Below are positions 55,234-63,001 of a DNA stretch of 64,000 nucleotides, in pieces. Position 1 is the stretch's first letter. The number at the start of each line of letters is the position of its first letter. Origin of the DNA: Rhodobacteraceae bacterium SB2 (GTDB taxonomy: Bacteria; Pseudomonadota; Alphaproteobacteria; Rhodobacterales; Rhodobacteraceae). The stretch is taken from assembly GCA_001642945.1 (NCBI GenBank), contig LGRT01000004.1, positions 124,001 through 188,000 of the forward strand. Reading direction: 5' to 3'. Below the pieces are notes generated by a model. It had not been told where the DNA came from and did no database searches. It was given only the letters and a program-made list of their open reading frames with translations. Made by a program: the position numbers and the translations under genes.

Positions 55234-55929
55234 TTATTTTATGCGCGCCACATAGCGCGCTACGTTCGTGTCAATCCAATTTTGAGAATATTCAACCGTC
55301 TCACCTGTTTGCGACCGGCTCAACCGAGCCGCAAAAAGGCACGGCGTACCGGGCGTTGGTTCAAACCCATCTGGTGCCCATTGCGGCACCGGCTCTAGCC
55401 CCAATTGATCTTCGGCTTCGGTAATCCAAAGCTTGAGAACATTCCGGTAATAAAGATAAAGCGAATGAGACAATTCGCTTGTGCTAAGCTGCGCCGCTTG
55501 ATCCCCATCCAACCAAATTTCTTCAAGCACCGCCGGCTGCGCGTTAAGCGATCTTAACCTGCGAATGCGATAGGCCTTCGGCGCTGGCCCAAAGGCTGGA
55601 AATGCAGCGGGCTTTGGCAATAAATCAACACTCAAAACCCGCGCAGTTGGCAAACCCCCGCCATCGATCAGCTCAACACGGAAGAAAGAATAAACCGAAT
55701 TGGGCGTGGCGCCCGTTTTCACATAATTTCCTGAGCCTTGACGCTTCTCCAAAAGCCCTTTCGCATTCATATCATCCAATGCTTTGCGCAACGTGCCCAC
55801 TGAAATCTCCAATTCAGCAGCCATTTGCCTTTCCGGTGGCAAACGTGCGCCATCCAAATACCGCCCCGCCGCAATATCGCGGATAAGCATTTCGCTTATC
55901 TGAACATAGGTCGGCAGTACGGTTTTCAT
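55234..55929 (-). CDS. GntR-family regulator (HutC/UTRA subfamily)
   Basis: The 231-residue protein has an N-terminal winged HTH (GRYLDGARLPPERQMAAELEISVGTLRKAL, then KRQGSGNYV). An effector-binding UTRA domain follows, with ARVLSVDLLPKP and the repeated YRIRRLRS. It is the first gene of a two-gene unit with the Gfo/Idh/MocA protein and divergent from the monooxygenase operon. It is the obvious candidate for local control of both. The ligand is unknown; a sulfoquinovose-related sugar is a guess from context. Confidence 0.85.
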   Translation of the reverse strand: MKTVLPTYVQISEMLIRDIAAGRYLDGARLPPERQMAAELEISVGTLRKALDDMNAKGLLEKRQGSGNYVKTGATPNSVYSFFRVELIDGGGLPTARVLSVDLLPKPAAFPAFGPAPKAYRIRRLRSLNAQPAVLEEIWLDGDQAAQLSTSELSHSLYLYYRNVLKLWITEAEDQLGLEPVPQWAPDGFEPTPGTPCLFAARLSRSQTGETVEYSQNWIDTNVARYVARIK

Positions 55930-55936
55930 CGGTGTT

Positions 55937-55972
55937 TTGCATCCGCCTTACAAAAATTGATATACTATTGAT
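55937..55972 (+). promoter_or_regulatory. Promoter and GntR operator candidate for the monooxygenase operon
   Basis: TTGCAT at 55937-55942 and TATACT at 55961-55966 are separated by 18 bases and look like a sigma-70 promoter reading toward the monooxygenase. TTGAT at 55957-55961 and 55968-55972 are direct repeats with an 11-base period that straddle the -10 element. A repressor bound there, plausibly the adjacent GntR protein, would block transcription. Confidence 0.4.
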
Positions 55973-56027
55973 TTACATAAACTCAGGTGTTACGCAAGGC
56001 GCAAAAGACAAAAAGGATCCCTGAAAT

Positions 56028-57182
56028 ATGACCATCGTCCCCATCACGTCAAAAGAATTAGACGCGGTCGAAGTCTCCTGGTTTTCCGCGCTTTGTTCAG
56101 ATGATTTTCAATATCTTGGCGTTCCTGATGGCACGCTGCGATCCTCATGGGGGCATTGCAGTGACATTGTTAAAAAAGCCGAAGCGCAGGGTTTTCGGAA
56201 CATTCTATGCCCCTCCTCGTATCAAGTTGGCCAAGATACGCTGAGCTTTGTCGCCGGCTGCGCTCCGATAACCGAAAAGATCAACCTGCTGGCCGCTGTA
56301 CGATGCGGAGAAATGCAACCCATCATGCTGGCGCGCACGATTGCCACGTTAGACCATATGCTGGAAGGGCGCCTGACGGTGAATATCATCAGCAGCGATT
56401 TCCCAGGTGAAAAAGCAGACAGTGCGTTTCGGTATCAACGCTCGCGTGAAGTTGTTGAAATTCTCAAACAAGCCTGGACGCAAGATGAAATCAACTATCA
56501 GGGCCAAGTGTATACGTTTTCCGGTCTCACCACAGATCCGGCAAAACCCTATCAGACCGGTGGGCCTTTATTGTATTTTGGCGGTTATTCTCCCGCCGCG
56601 CTGGAATTATGTGGGCAACATTGCGATGTATATTTGATGTGGCCTGAGCCAAAAGAGCAAATCGCGGAGCGTATGCGCGCCGTCAACGCGGTTGCCGAAC
56701 GCTATGAGCGCAGTTTGGATTACGGATTGCGCGTGCATGTGATCGTGCGCGATACTGAACAAGAAGCGCGCGAATATGCGCAACACCTGGTATCAAAGCT
56801 TGAGGATGATGCTGGCCGTGCCATTCGCGAACGGGCGCTAGACAGCACATCGCTAGGCGTGGCGCATCAAGCTAAAAATCGCGACCTTGCGGATATGGAA
56901 GGCTTTGTTGAACCGCATCTTTGGACAGGTGTGGGCCGCGCCCGCTCGGGCTGTGGTGCCGCGATTGTTGGTTCAACCGACCAAGTCTTATCTGAACTTG
57001 AAGCCTATCAAAAAATGGGAATCTGCGCCTTTATTCTTTCTGGATATCCGCATATGGAAGAATGCGAACATTTTGGAACCCGCGTTATGCCGCAATTGAA
57101 CACCTGTTCCTTGCCACAAGCCTACGGTCGGCAACCAAGCACAAACCCATTAACACCCCTCGGGGCAGGAGAGCGCCGCTAA
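56028..57182 (+). CDS. SsuD-like FMNH2-dependent sulfonate monooxygenase (SmoC-like)
   Basis: The 384-residue luciferase-like (LLM) monooxygenase belongs to the alkanesulfonate monooxygenase group. It opens with SWFSALCSDDFQYLGVPDG, has ITEKINLLAAVRCG and RLTVNIISSDFPGE, and ends with PHMEECEHFGTRVMP, comparable to SsuD. Such enzymes use reduced FMN and O2 to release sulfite from a C-sulfonate. The following aldo-keto reductase and flavin reductase are the partners known from sulfoquinovose monooxygenase (SmoC) operons, so 6-deoxy-6-sulfo-glucose is the likely substrate. This rests on context and remembered resemblance. Confidence 0.75.
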   Translation: MTIVPITSKELDAVEVSWFSALCSDDFQYLGVPDGTLRSSWGHCSDIVKKAEAQGFRNILCPSSYQVGQDTLSFVAGCAPITEKINLLAAVRCGEMQPIMLARTIATLDHMLEGRLTVNIISSDFPGEKADSAFRYQRSREVVEILKQAWTQDEINYQGQVYTFSGLTTDPAKPYQTGGPLLYFGGYSPAALELCGQHCDVYLMWPEPKEQIAERMRAVNAVAERYERSLDYGLRVHVIVRDTEQEAREYAQHLVSKLEDDAGRAIRERALDSTSLGVAHQAKNRDLADMEGFVEPHLWTGVGRARSGCGAAIVGSTDQVLSELEAYQKMGICAFILSGYPHMEECEHFGTRVMPQLNTCSLPQAYGRQPSTNPLTPLGAGERR

Positions 57183-58072
57183 TGCAACGCATTGATCTTA
57201 CATCTTCTTTAAGCCTGTCGCGGGTTATCTATGGCATGTGGCGCTTGGGCGATGATTCTGACACCAGCATAAATCACATCCGCAACAAGATCGCAGCCTG
57301 CTTAGAGCAGGGCATCACCACCATGGATCAGGCCGATATTTATGGCGGCTATATGGCTGAAGAATTGCTTGGGCAGGCTTTGCAAGGAACCGATCTGCGC
57401 AATAAAATCGAAATCGTTACCAAATGCGATATTGTGGCGCCCGTGGGTCGGTATGAAACGGCATCGGTGAAATATTACGATACCAGCCGCGCACATATTC
57501 TGGCCTCGGTCGATCATTCGCTCCGCCTGATGGGGGTTGATCACATCGATTTGCTTTTATTGCATCGCCCAGACCCTTTGATGGACCACCTGGAAACCGG
57601 CGCCGCGCTGGATGAGCTGGTGGCCAGCGGCAAAATCCGCAGCGTGGGTGTGTCCAATTTCAAACCCTATGATTGGGATTTACTTCAATCCGCGATGAAG
57701 CAAAAGCTGACCACCAATCAAATTGAACTCAGCGTTCTTGAACATAACGCGCTGACAAATGGCGATGTAGCGTTTCATCAACGTCTTGGCACGCCGCTGA
57801 TGGCGTGGTCGCCTTTGTCCGGCGGACGTCTGTTCCAAGATGCCCATGCTGACGTGTTGTCGGTGCTTACTGCGATTGGCGCAAAGCAAGGCAAAGCCGC
57901 CGACGCTGTGGCAATCGCGTGGCTTTTGGCGCATCCTGCCAATATCCTTCCTGTTATGGGCACCAACAATATGCAGCGCATTCAATCGTTGTCAGATTGC
58001 ACCGATATCGCTTTATCGCGCGAAGAGTGGTTTGAAATCTACACCGCCGCTTTAGGGCATGAGGTGGCTTAA
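57182..58072 (+). CDS. Aldo-keto reductase, YdhF/SmoB-like
   Basis: The 296-residue protein has the AKR tetrad Asp49, Tyr54, Lys81 and His128, in TTMDQADIYGG, IEIVTKCD and LLLHRPDP. It resembles E. coli YdhF and, as far as I recall, Agrobacterium SmoB, which reduces 6-oxo-glucose released by sulfoquinovose monooxygenase to glucose with NAD(P)H. I place the start at the ATG at 57182 (MQRIDLTSSL). It abuts the stop of the monooxygenase, and an in-frame ATG at 57062 lies deep inside that gene. It is translationally coupled to its neighbours. Confidence 0.82.
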   Translation: MQRIDLTSSLSLSRVIYGMWRLGDDSDTSINHIRNKIAACLEQGITTMDQADIYGGYMAEELLGQALQGTDLRNKIEIVTKCDIVAPVGRYETASVKYYDTSRAHILASVDHSLRLMGVDHIDLLLLHRPDPLMDHLETGAALDELVASGKIRSVGVSNFKPYDWDLLQSAMKQKLTTNQIELSVLEHNALTNGDVAFHQRLGTPLMAWSPLSGGRLFQDAHADVLSVLTAIGAKQGKAADAVAIAWLLAHPANILPVMGTNNMQRIQSLSDCTDIALSREEWFEIYTAALGHEVA

Positions 58073-58578
58073 TGAGCAACGCGGTCCGGCCCTCAGACGC
58101 ATCCAACACGCCGCTTGACAGCGGTGCGTTTCGCTCGGCGCTGGGGCGCTTTGCAACGGGTATCACGATTATTACATGCTCGCATGACGGGCAGCCCATG
58201 GGCATCACGGCCAACAGCTTTGCCAGCGTATCGCTGGATCCGCCGCTGGTCCTTTGGTCGCCGGCAAAAGCCTCGCACCGTCACCTCGCCTTCAGCAAAG
58301 CAACCCATTTTGCAATTCATATCTTAGAAGCGGGTCAAGAAGCGCTTTGCCATAGCTTTGCGCGACCAGGAGACGGCTTTAAAAACCTTGAATGGCAGGC
58401 AGGCGCACAAAATGTGCCTTTGTTTCCTGGCTGCTTGGCCCGTTTTGAATGCAGTTTATACGCACAACATGACGCGGGCGACCATACAATCATTATCGGA
58501 CATGTGGACCGTTTTGAAAAAAATGAGGGCACACCACTCGTGTTCAGCCAAGGGGCTTATCTGAAAACCCGCGCGTGA
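58072..58578 (+). CDS. Flavin reductase, SmoA/HpaC-like
   Basis: The 168-residue flavin reductase domain protein has FRSALGRFATGITIITCSHDGQ and ITANSFASVSLDPPLVLWSP, the FMN-binding segment of NAD(P)H:FMN reductases. It supplies reduced FMN to a two-component monooxygenase, here most likely the SsuD-like gene two positions upstream. Its ATG overlaps the final base of the aldo-keto reductase stop. It completes the operon. Confidence 0.85.
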   Translation: MSNAVRPSDASNTPLDSGAFRSALGRFATGITIITCSHDGQPMGITANSFASVSLDPPLVLWSPAKASHRHLAFSKATHFAIHILEAGQEALCHSFARPGDGFKNLEWQAGAQNVPLFPGCLARFECSLYAQHDAGDHTIIIGHVDRFEKNEGTPLVFSQGAYLKTRA

Positions 58579-58807
58579 AGACGGTTTACGCCTTGCGCGA
58601 ACGGCCCAATCGCACTCTGCTTTTGGGCCTTTAACATCAGTTTCATCCTTGAGAGAAAATGCGCCTGTGGCACTGCTGTTTCACTGCCAGCGCCAATACC
58701 CGCTGTCAAACCTGTAAAATAAGGCAAGGGCGCGCCCGATATTTGCCATTGAGACAGGCTTTGCCATTCACATAAAACACAGGATCGGCTTCGAGTGCCA
58801 GGGGCGT

Positions 58808-59599
58808 TTACCGCCAGGGCGGTGGCGTTTTGCTCAAGAATGCGTCTATTCCCTGCGCCGCTTCTACGCCTTCCCAAACATCCGCCAGCGCCGAGATCGT
58901 ATGTTCAATAATCGCATCATCAATCGGTTGGCCCAGTTTCCGCGCCAAGCGTTTGGATGCAGCCACCGCGCCGGGCGCCACCTGTAAATACGGGCTGATT
59001 TCAGCTTCAAGGCGCGCTTCGATCGCCTCTGCGGGAAGATAATCGGCGATTAAATCCAGATCTTTTGCTTCAGCCGCGTCAAAAATCTTGGCGGACATGA
59101 ACACGCGGCGCGCCTTACCCTCGCCCATCCGCGCAATCACATAAGGGCTTATGGTAGCCGGAATAAGCCCCAAACGCGTTTCCGTCAGGCCGAATTTTGT
59201 GCTATCTTCCGCGATCGCAACATCGCAAATAGCCGCCAACCCAACCCCGCCGCCATAGGCGCCGCCCTGCAAAACACCAATGAGCGGTTTCGGCAAAGTG
59301 TTGAGCTGTTTCAGCATCTGTGCCAATTTATGCGCCTCAGCCATCCGCCCTGCGCGATCCGCGGCGATCTGCGCCTTCATCCATTCCAAATCACCGCCGG
59401 CGCAAAACACGCGCCCACGACCGCGCAACACTACCACGCGCACAGCGTCCATAGCGCTCACTGTTTGGGCAAATTCAAACAGATCGGCAATCATCTGGCC
59501 AGAAAATGCGTTGCGCTTTTCAGGCCGGTTCAACGCGACGGTCAAGACGCCACGCGCATCGCAGGAAAGATCGAGCGTTTCAAATTTAGGCAGTTTCAT
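58808..59599 (-). CDS. liuC: Enoyl-CoA hydratase, methylglutaconyl-CoA hydratase-like (LiuC)
   Basis: The 263-residue crotonase-fold protein has NRPEKRNAFSG, VFCAGGDLEWM with the oxyanion-hole glycines, and GGAYGGGVGLAAICDVAI. Neighbouring HMG-CoA lyase suggests it hydrates 3-methylglutaconyl-CoA to HMG-CoA in leucine degradation. It overlaps the lyase gene by 14 bases. The carboxylase (liuB/D) and isovaleryl-CoA dehydrogenase (liuA) genes are not present here. Confidence 0.8.
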   Translation of the reverse strand: MKLPKFETLDLSCDARGVLTVALNRPEKRNAFSGQMIADLFEFAQTVSAMDAVRVVVLRGRGRVFCAGGDLEWMKAQIAADRAGRMAEAHKLAQMLKQLNTLPKPLIGVLQGGAYGGGVGLAAICDVAIAEDSTKFGLTETRLGLIPATISPYVIARMGEGKARRVFMSAKIFDAAEAKDLDLIADYLPAEAIEARLEAEISPYLQVAPGAVAASKRLARKLGQPIDDAIIEHTISALADVWEGVEAAQGIDAFLSKTPPPWR

Positions 59600-60446
59600 G
59601 CACCAACCCCTTTGCCATCTGAGCCGCTTTTTCCAATTTTATCAGATCAAGGCCGGTTTCAAACCCCTGCGATTGCATCAAAGCTGCAACCGCCTCAGTG
59701 GCAACATTGCCTTTCGCGCCCGGCGCATAGGGGCACCCGCCTAGGCCGCCAACCGCGGCGTCAAACACCCGGATCCCATGCCCCAGCGACAGCGAGATAT
59801 TTTCAAGCGCCCGTTGATTAGTATCATGGTAATGCCCGGCTAAGGCACTTGCCGGTACGCTGTCAAGAACCGCCTGAAGGGTTTTATCCAAGCGCTCAGG
59901 CGTGGCCTGACCAATCGTATCGCCCAAGCTAATTTCATAGCATCCCATGTCAAACAACGCCTGTGCAACCCACGCTGTGCGCTGCGGTGACACCGCCCCC
60001 TCATAGGGACAATCGGTGATACACGACACGTATCCCCGCACCGGAATGCGCGCGGCTTTCGCCGCCGCCATCATCGGACTGAAACGGGCAAGGCTGTCTT
60101 CGATCGAGCAATTAATATTGGCTTTGCTAAAAGCCTCGGAGGCAGCGCCAAAAATAGCAATCTCATCTGCCAAGGCATTTTTTGCCGCCTCAAACCCCTT
60201 CATATTCGGGGTCAATGCCGTATAGCTTATGCCCGGCACACGGGTCAGTCCAGCCATCACCTGCGCGGCATCAGAAAGCTGCGGCACCCATTTTGCCGAG
60301 ACAAAGCTAGTAACTTCGATTTTGGACAGCCCGCTTTCTGATAGCGCATTCACCAATGCAATTTTATCCGCTGTCGCAATTGGTGCAGCCTCATTTTGCA
60401 GCCCATCCCGTGGACCCATTTCAAACAGAGTGACCCGCTCGCCCAT
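59586..60446 (-). CDS. liuE: Hydroxymethylglutaryl-CoA lyase
   Basis: The 286-residue TIM-barrel lyase cleaves HMG-CoA to acetyl-CoA and acetoacetate. It begins MGERVTLFEMGPRDGLQNE, with EVTSFVSAKWVPQL, RGYVSCITDCPYEG, GHYHDTNQRALENI and a catalytic-loop GGCPYAPGAKGN. The last motif carries a Lys where GASGN is usual. It is the first gene of a two-gene unit with liuC and is divergent from the class V aminotransferase. Confidence 0.92.
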   Translation of the reverse strand: MGERVTLFEMGPRDGLQNEAAPIATADKIALVNALSESGLSKIEVTSFVSAKWVPQLSDAAQVMAGLTRVPGISYTALTPNMKGFEAAKNALADEIAIFGAASEAFSKANINCSIEDSLARFSPMMAAAKAARIPVRGYVSCITDCPYEGAVSPQRTAWVAQALFDMGCYEISLGDTIGQATPERLDKTLQAVLDSVPASALAGHYHDTNQRALENISLSLGHGIRVFDAAVGGLGGCPYAPGAKGNVATEAVAALMQSQGFETGLDLIKLEKAAQMAKGLVHETA

Positions 60447-60619
60447 TTATCCCTACACCGCTTATCACCCGTCTCTGATGCGGGCATGCCAATCTTGCCT
60501 GCTAACGCCCAAGAGCGCAAACCTATTTCAGCAATTATCCATGACAAACCAAAAATTGAGATTGTGCTCGAAGCAGCAACCGGTCACAAAGCGGGAAGAG
60601 AAATAAATAGAGTGATAGA

Positions 60620-61882
60620 ATGATTGAGGAACAGCCCGGACTGTTGGCGCAGATTCGCGATAAATTTGCCCATGTCGATAGCTGCCCGTTTACCGGCCCA
60701 CGCGTGTTTTTCGAAAATGCAGGCGGCGCCTTAACGCTAAAATCAACCGTTGAAACATCTGCAAAATTTGCCGCTATCCCCGACAATCAAGGGCGGGATA
60801 ATCCGGCAAGCCATGCGCTCATGGCGATTATAAAGAAAGCCAAAGATCAATCTCATGTGCTGTTCAACGCGCCAGATGGTCAATTTTTTGTTGGGGAAAG
60901 CGGTACTGAATTATTGTTTCGTATGGTGCGCACGGCCGTGATGGCCGCGCCTGAGGGCGGCGTTGTTCTGGGATCCAGCGTAGAGCACCCTGCCTCGCGC
61001 AGCGCAGCGCAGCATTGGGCAAAGGCGACAAACCGTCCCTATATAAGCGTGCCCCATAATCGTGAAACCGGCGCGGTTGAGGCGGCGGATTACGCAGCCC
61101 ATGTGACACCCGATACGCGGGTTGCCACCATTTTGCATACCTCCCCCGTGACCGGAATGGGAATGAATGTTGCGGCTATTTCAGCAGCAATACGCGCCGT
61201 GGCGCCCGAGTGTTTTATCATCGTTGACGGGATTCAACATGCGGCCCATGGCGCGCTAAACCTTGCCAGCTATCAGGTCGATGGATATGCGATTTCGCCC
61301 TATAAAATGTTTTCGCGCCATGGGTTTGGGTATGGGTGGATTTCTGATCGTTTGAGCAAGCTTGATCATGAAACCTTGTTAAACGGCCCTGAAGAAAATT
61401 GGGAACTTGGCACGCGCGATACCGGCGCCTATGCCACAATTTCAGATATTGTTGACTATTTGGATTGGTTGGGCTGTCAGTTTAGCGACAGCGGCGATTT
61501 GCGCGTACGGCTCGAAGCCGCTTCACGGGCCATTCAGCACCACGAAAAAGCGCTGACAGATGCCATTTTATATGGGTCTGATAATTTGCCTGGTATACGA
61601 GACATAGATGGGATTGAAGTTATTGGTGGCTATGAAAACCCGCGCCGCGAGGGCTTGGTTGCGCTGCGGGTTACCGCGCAGGCCTCAAGCGATGTTGTTG
61701 CTGCGCTGAACAGCGCCGGTATTCGCACCCATACCCGCAAAGCCGATCATTATTCTGGCAATATCTTATCCCCGATGGGGTGGTCCGATTGCATCCGCAT
61801 ATCGCTGTGCCACTATAATTCCAAAAGCGAAATCCGCCAATTGCTATCGGCGCTGAAAGAGATCACAGAGACCGCAAACTGA
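60620..61882 (+). CDS. Class V aminotransferase (cysteine desulfurase-like)
   Basis: The 420-residue PLP enzyme has FFENAGGALT near residue 30, SSVEHPASR around 114, FIIVDGIQHAAHG around 197 and the PLP lysine at about Lys229 in ISPYKMFSRHGFGYG. It is in the SufS/NifS-like branch, yet it lacks an obvious IscS-type active-site cysteine loop. The substrate is therefore unknown; a lyase, epimerase or aminotransferase reaction is possible. It is divergent from liuE and convergent with the small phosphatase gene. Confidence 0.8.
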   Translation: MIEEQPGLLAQIRDKFAHVDSCPFTGPRVFFENAGGALTLKSTVETSAKFAAIPDNQGRDNPASHALMAIIKKAKDQSHVLFNAPDGQFFVGESGTELLFRMVRTAVMAAPEGGVVLGSSVEHPASRSAAQHWAKATNRPYISVPHNRETGAVEAADYAAHVTPDTRVATILHTSPVTGMGMNVAAISAAIRAVAPECFIIVDGIQHAAHGALNLASYQVDGYAISPYKMFSRHGFGYGWISDRLSKLDHETLLNGPEENWELGTRDTGAYATISDIVDYLDWLGCQFSDSGDLRVRLEAASRAIQHHEKALTDAILYGSDNLPGIRDIDGIEVIGGYENPRREGLVALRVTAQASSDVVAALNSAGIRTHTRKADHYSGNILSPMGWSDCIRISLCHYNSKSEIRQLLSALKEITETAN

Positions 61883-61927
61883 TTTCTACCCCCCGGGCGC
61901 AGACCACGCGAGGGAGGGCAGAAATCA
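61880..61927. terminator. Long hairpin between convergent genes
   Basis: TGATTTCT at 61880-61887 and AGAAATCA at 61920-61927 form an 8-bp stem. The adjacent CCCCCC and GGGAGGG runs can extend it. It fills the space between the aminotransferase stop and the phosphatase stop. No long T-run follows, so termination in either direction is plausible rather than sure. Confidence 0.4.
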
Positions 61928-61935
61928 ACTCTGCG

Positions 61936-62382
61936 TTATTCGCGCCAACGCTTATTCAGATGATCGACGATCTGATCGCGCGCCTGGCGATAGGAGGCCA
62001 TTTTCACCTCGCGACTTTCGCCCAATTCCGTCGGATCCATTATCGGCCAATATTCAACCTCTAGATGAAAAAAACGTGTTAATTCCAAAGCACGTTGCTG
62101 GCTTGCAGGCGATAGAGCCACCACCAAATCAAACGCGGAAAGGTGATCGCCCCCCTGCGCCATTTCATCAAAACTGCGGGTGCGGTGACGCGACAGCTCA
62201 ACGCCAATTTCTTCGCAGACGCTGATCGCAAATCCGTCAATTTCAAGATCATTCATCACGCCTGCCGATTGCACATAAATTTCAGTGCCGTAGAGCTTCT
62301 TCATAATACCTTCCGCCATAGGAGAGCGCACGGCGTTATGGTCACAACAAAATAAAATAGATTGAGGCAGAGTATCCGACAT
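61936..62382 (-). CDS. Low molecular weight protein tyrosine phosphatase / arsenate reductase-like
   Basis: The 148-residue protein carries the Cx5R motif CDHNAVRS (Cys13, Arg19) at the N-terminus, as in low-molecular-weight phosphatases. A late DP pair (MDPTEL) supplies the acid. In Rhodobacterales the gene usually follows hisD and the UPF0262 gene, and then infA, which is not seen here. I start at the ATG at 62382, two bases from the UPF0262 stop. Phosphatase rather than arsenate reductase is my preference. Confidence 0.82.
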   Translation of the reverse strand: MSDTLPQSILFCCDHNAVRSPMAEGIMKKLYGTEIYVQSAGVMNDLEIDGFAISVCEEIGVELSRHRTRSFDEMAQGGDHLSAFDLVVALSPASQQRALELTRFFHLEVEYWPIMDPTELGESREVKMASYRQARDQIVDHLNKRWRE

Positions 62383-62383
62383 A

Positions 62384-62866
62384 TTATTCACCCCCGAAAT
62401 GCAAAACGCAAATAAGTGTAAACAAGCGGCGCGCCGTATCATTATCAATTTCGGCCTTATCAACCAACCGCTCGCTCAGAATCCGCGCACCTTCATTATG
62501 AATACCGCGACGGGCCATATCCACGGTTTCAATCTGGCTGGGAGGCATATTCTTCACAGCATCATAATAGCTTTCACAAATCGCCCAGTAATCCTTGACC
62601 ACCTGACGAAACGGAGAAAGCGACAGGTGAAATTCGGCCACTTTCACCTGCGTTTCAGTGCCCACATCAAAAACCAAGCGTTTTTCTTTAATTGAAAGAC
62701 GCACGCGGTACGGCCCGGGAGCAATATCGCGCTGGCCGCGCGCCGGCAAAACAAAGTTATTTTGTTCTAACAGATCAAACATAGCCACGCGGCGCTCTTG
62801 TTCAATCTCCGGTGTGGGAACCGGCAGATTTTGATCGTCGATCTCTATATGCACAATATGGGTCAT
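62384..62866 (-). CDS. UPF0262 family protein
   Basis: The 160-residue protein matches the alphaproteobacterial UPF0262 family: IVHIEIDD, ERRVAMFDLLEQNNF, YRVRLSIKEKRLVFDV and GARILSERL. The function is unknown. I start at the ATG at 62866 (MTHIVHIEI). The next gene on the strand starts within two bases of its stop. Its neighbour hisD is upstream. Confidence 0.88.
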   Translation of the reverse strand: MTHIVHIEIDDQNLPVPTPEIEQERRVAMFDLLEQNNFVLPARGQRDIAPGPYRVRLSIKEKRLVFDVGTETQVKVAEFHLSLSPFRQVVKDYWAICESYYDAVKNMPPSQIETVDMARRGIHNEGARILSERLVDKAEIDNDTARRLFTLICVLHFGGE

Positions 62867-63001
62867 GAGACATCCATCACACGTTGGTAGTTGCGATTGC
62901 AAAAACGGGCAGAGCGCGTGCAGTCAATGACAAGCCTACCCCTTACTCGTTAATGAATTTTAATCGGATCACATCCGAAAGGCCAGAGGAGAGACAGCCA
63001 C

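Noticed and set aside
58557-58877. Open frame of 106 codons between the flavin reductase and liuC, minus strand
   Set aside because: It overlaps the end of the flavin reductase and the 3' end of liuC, its residue mix is poor, and no family is recognised. The 229 bases between those genes appear empty.
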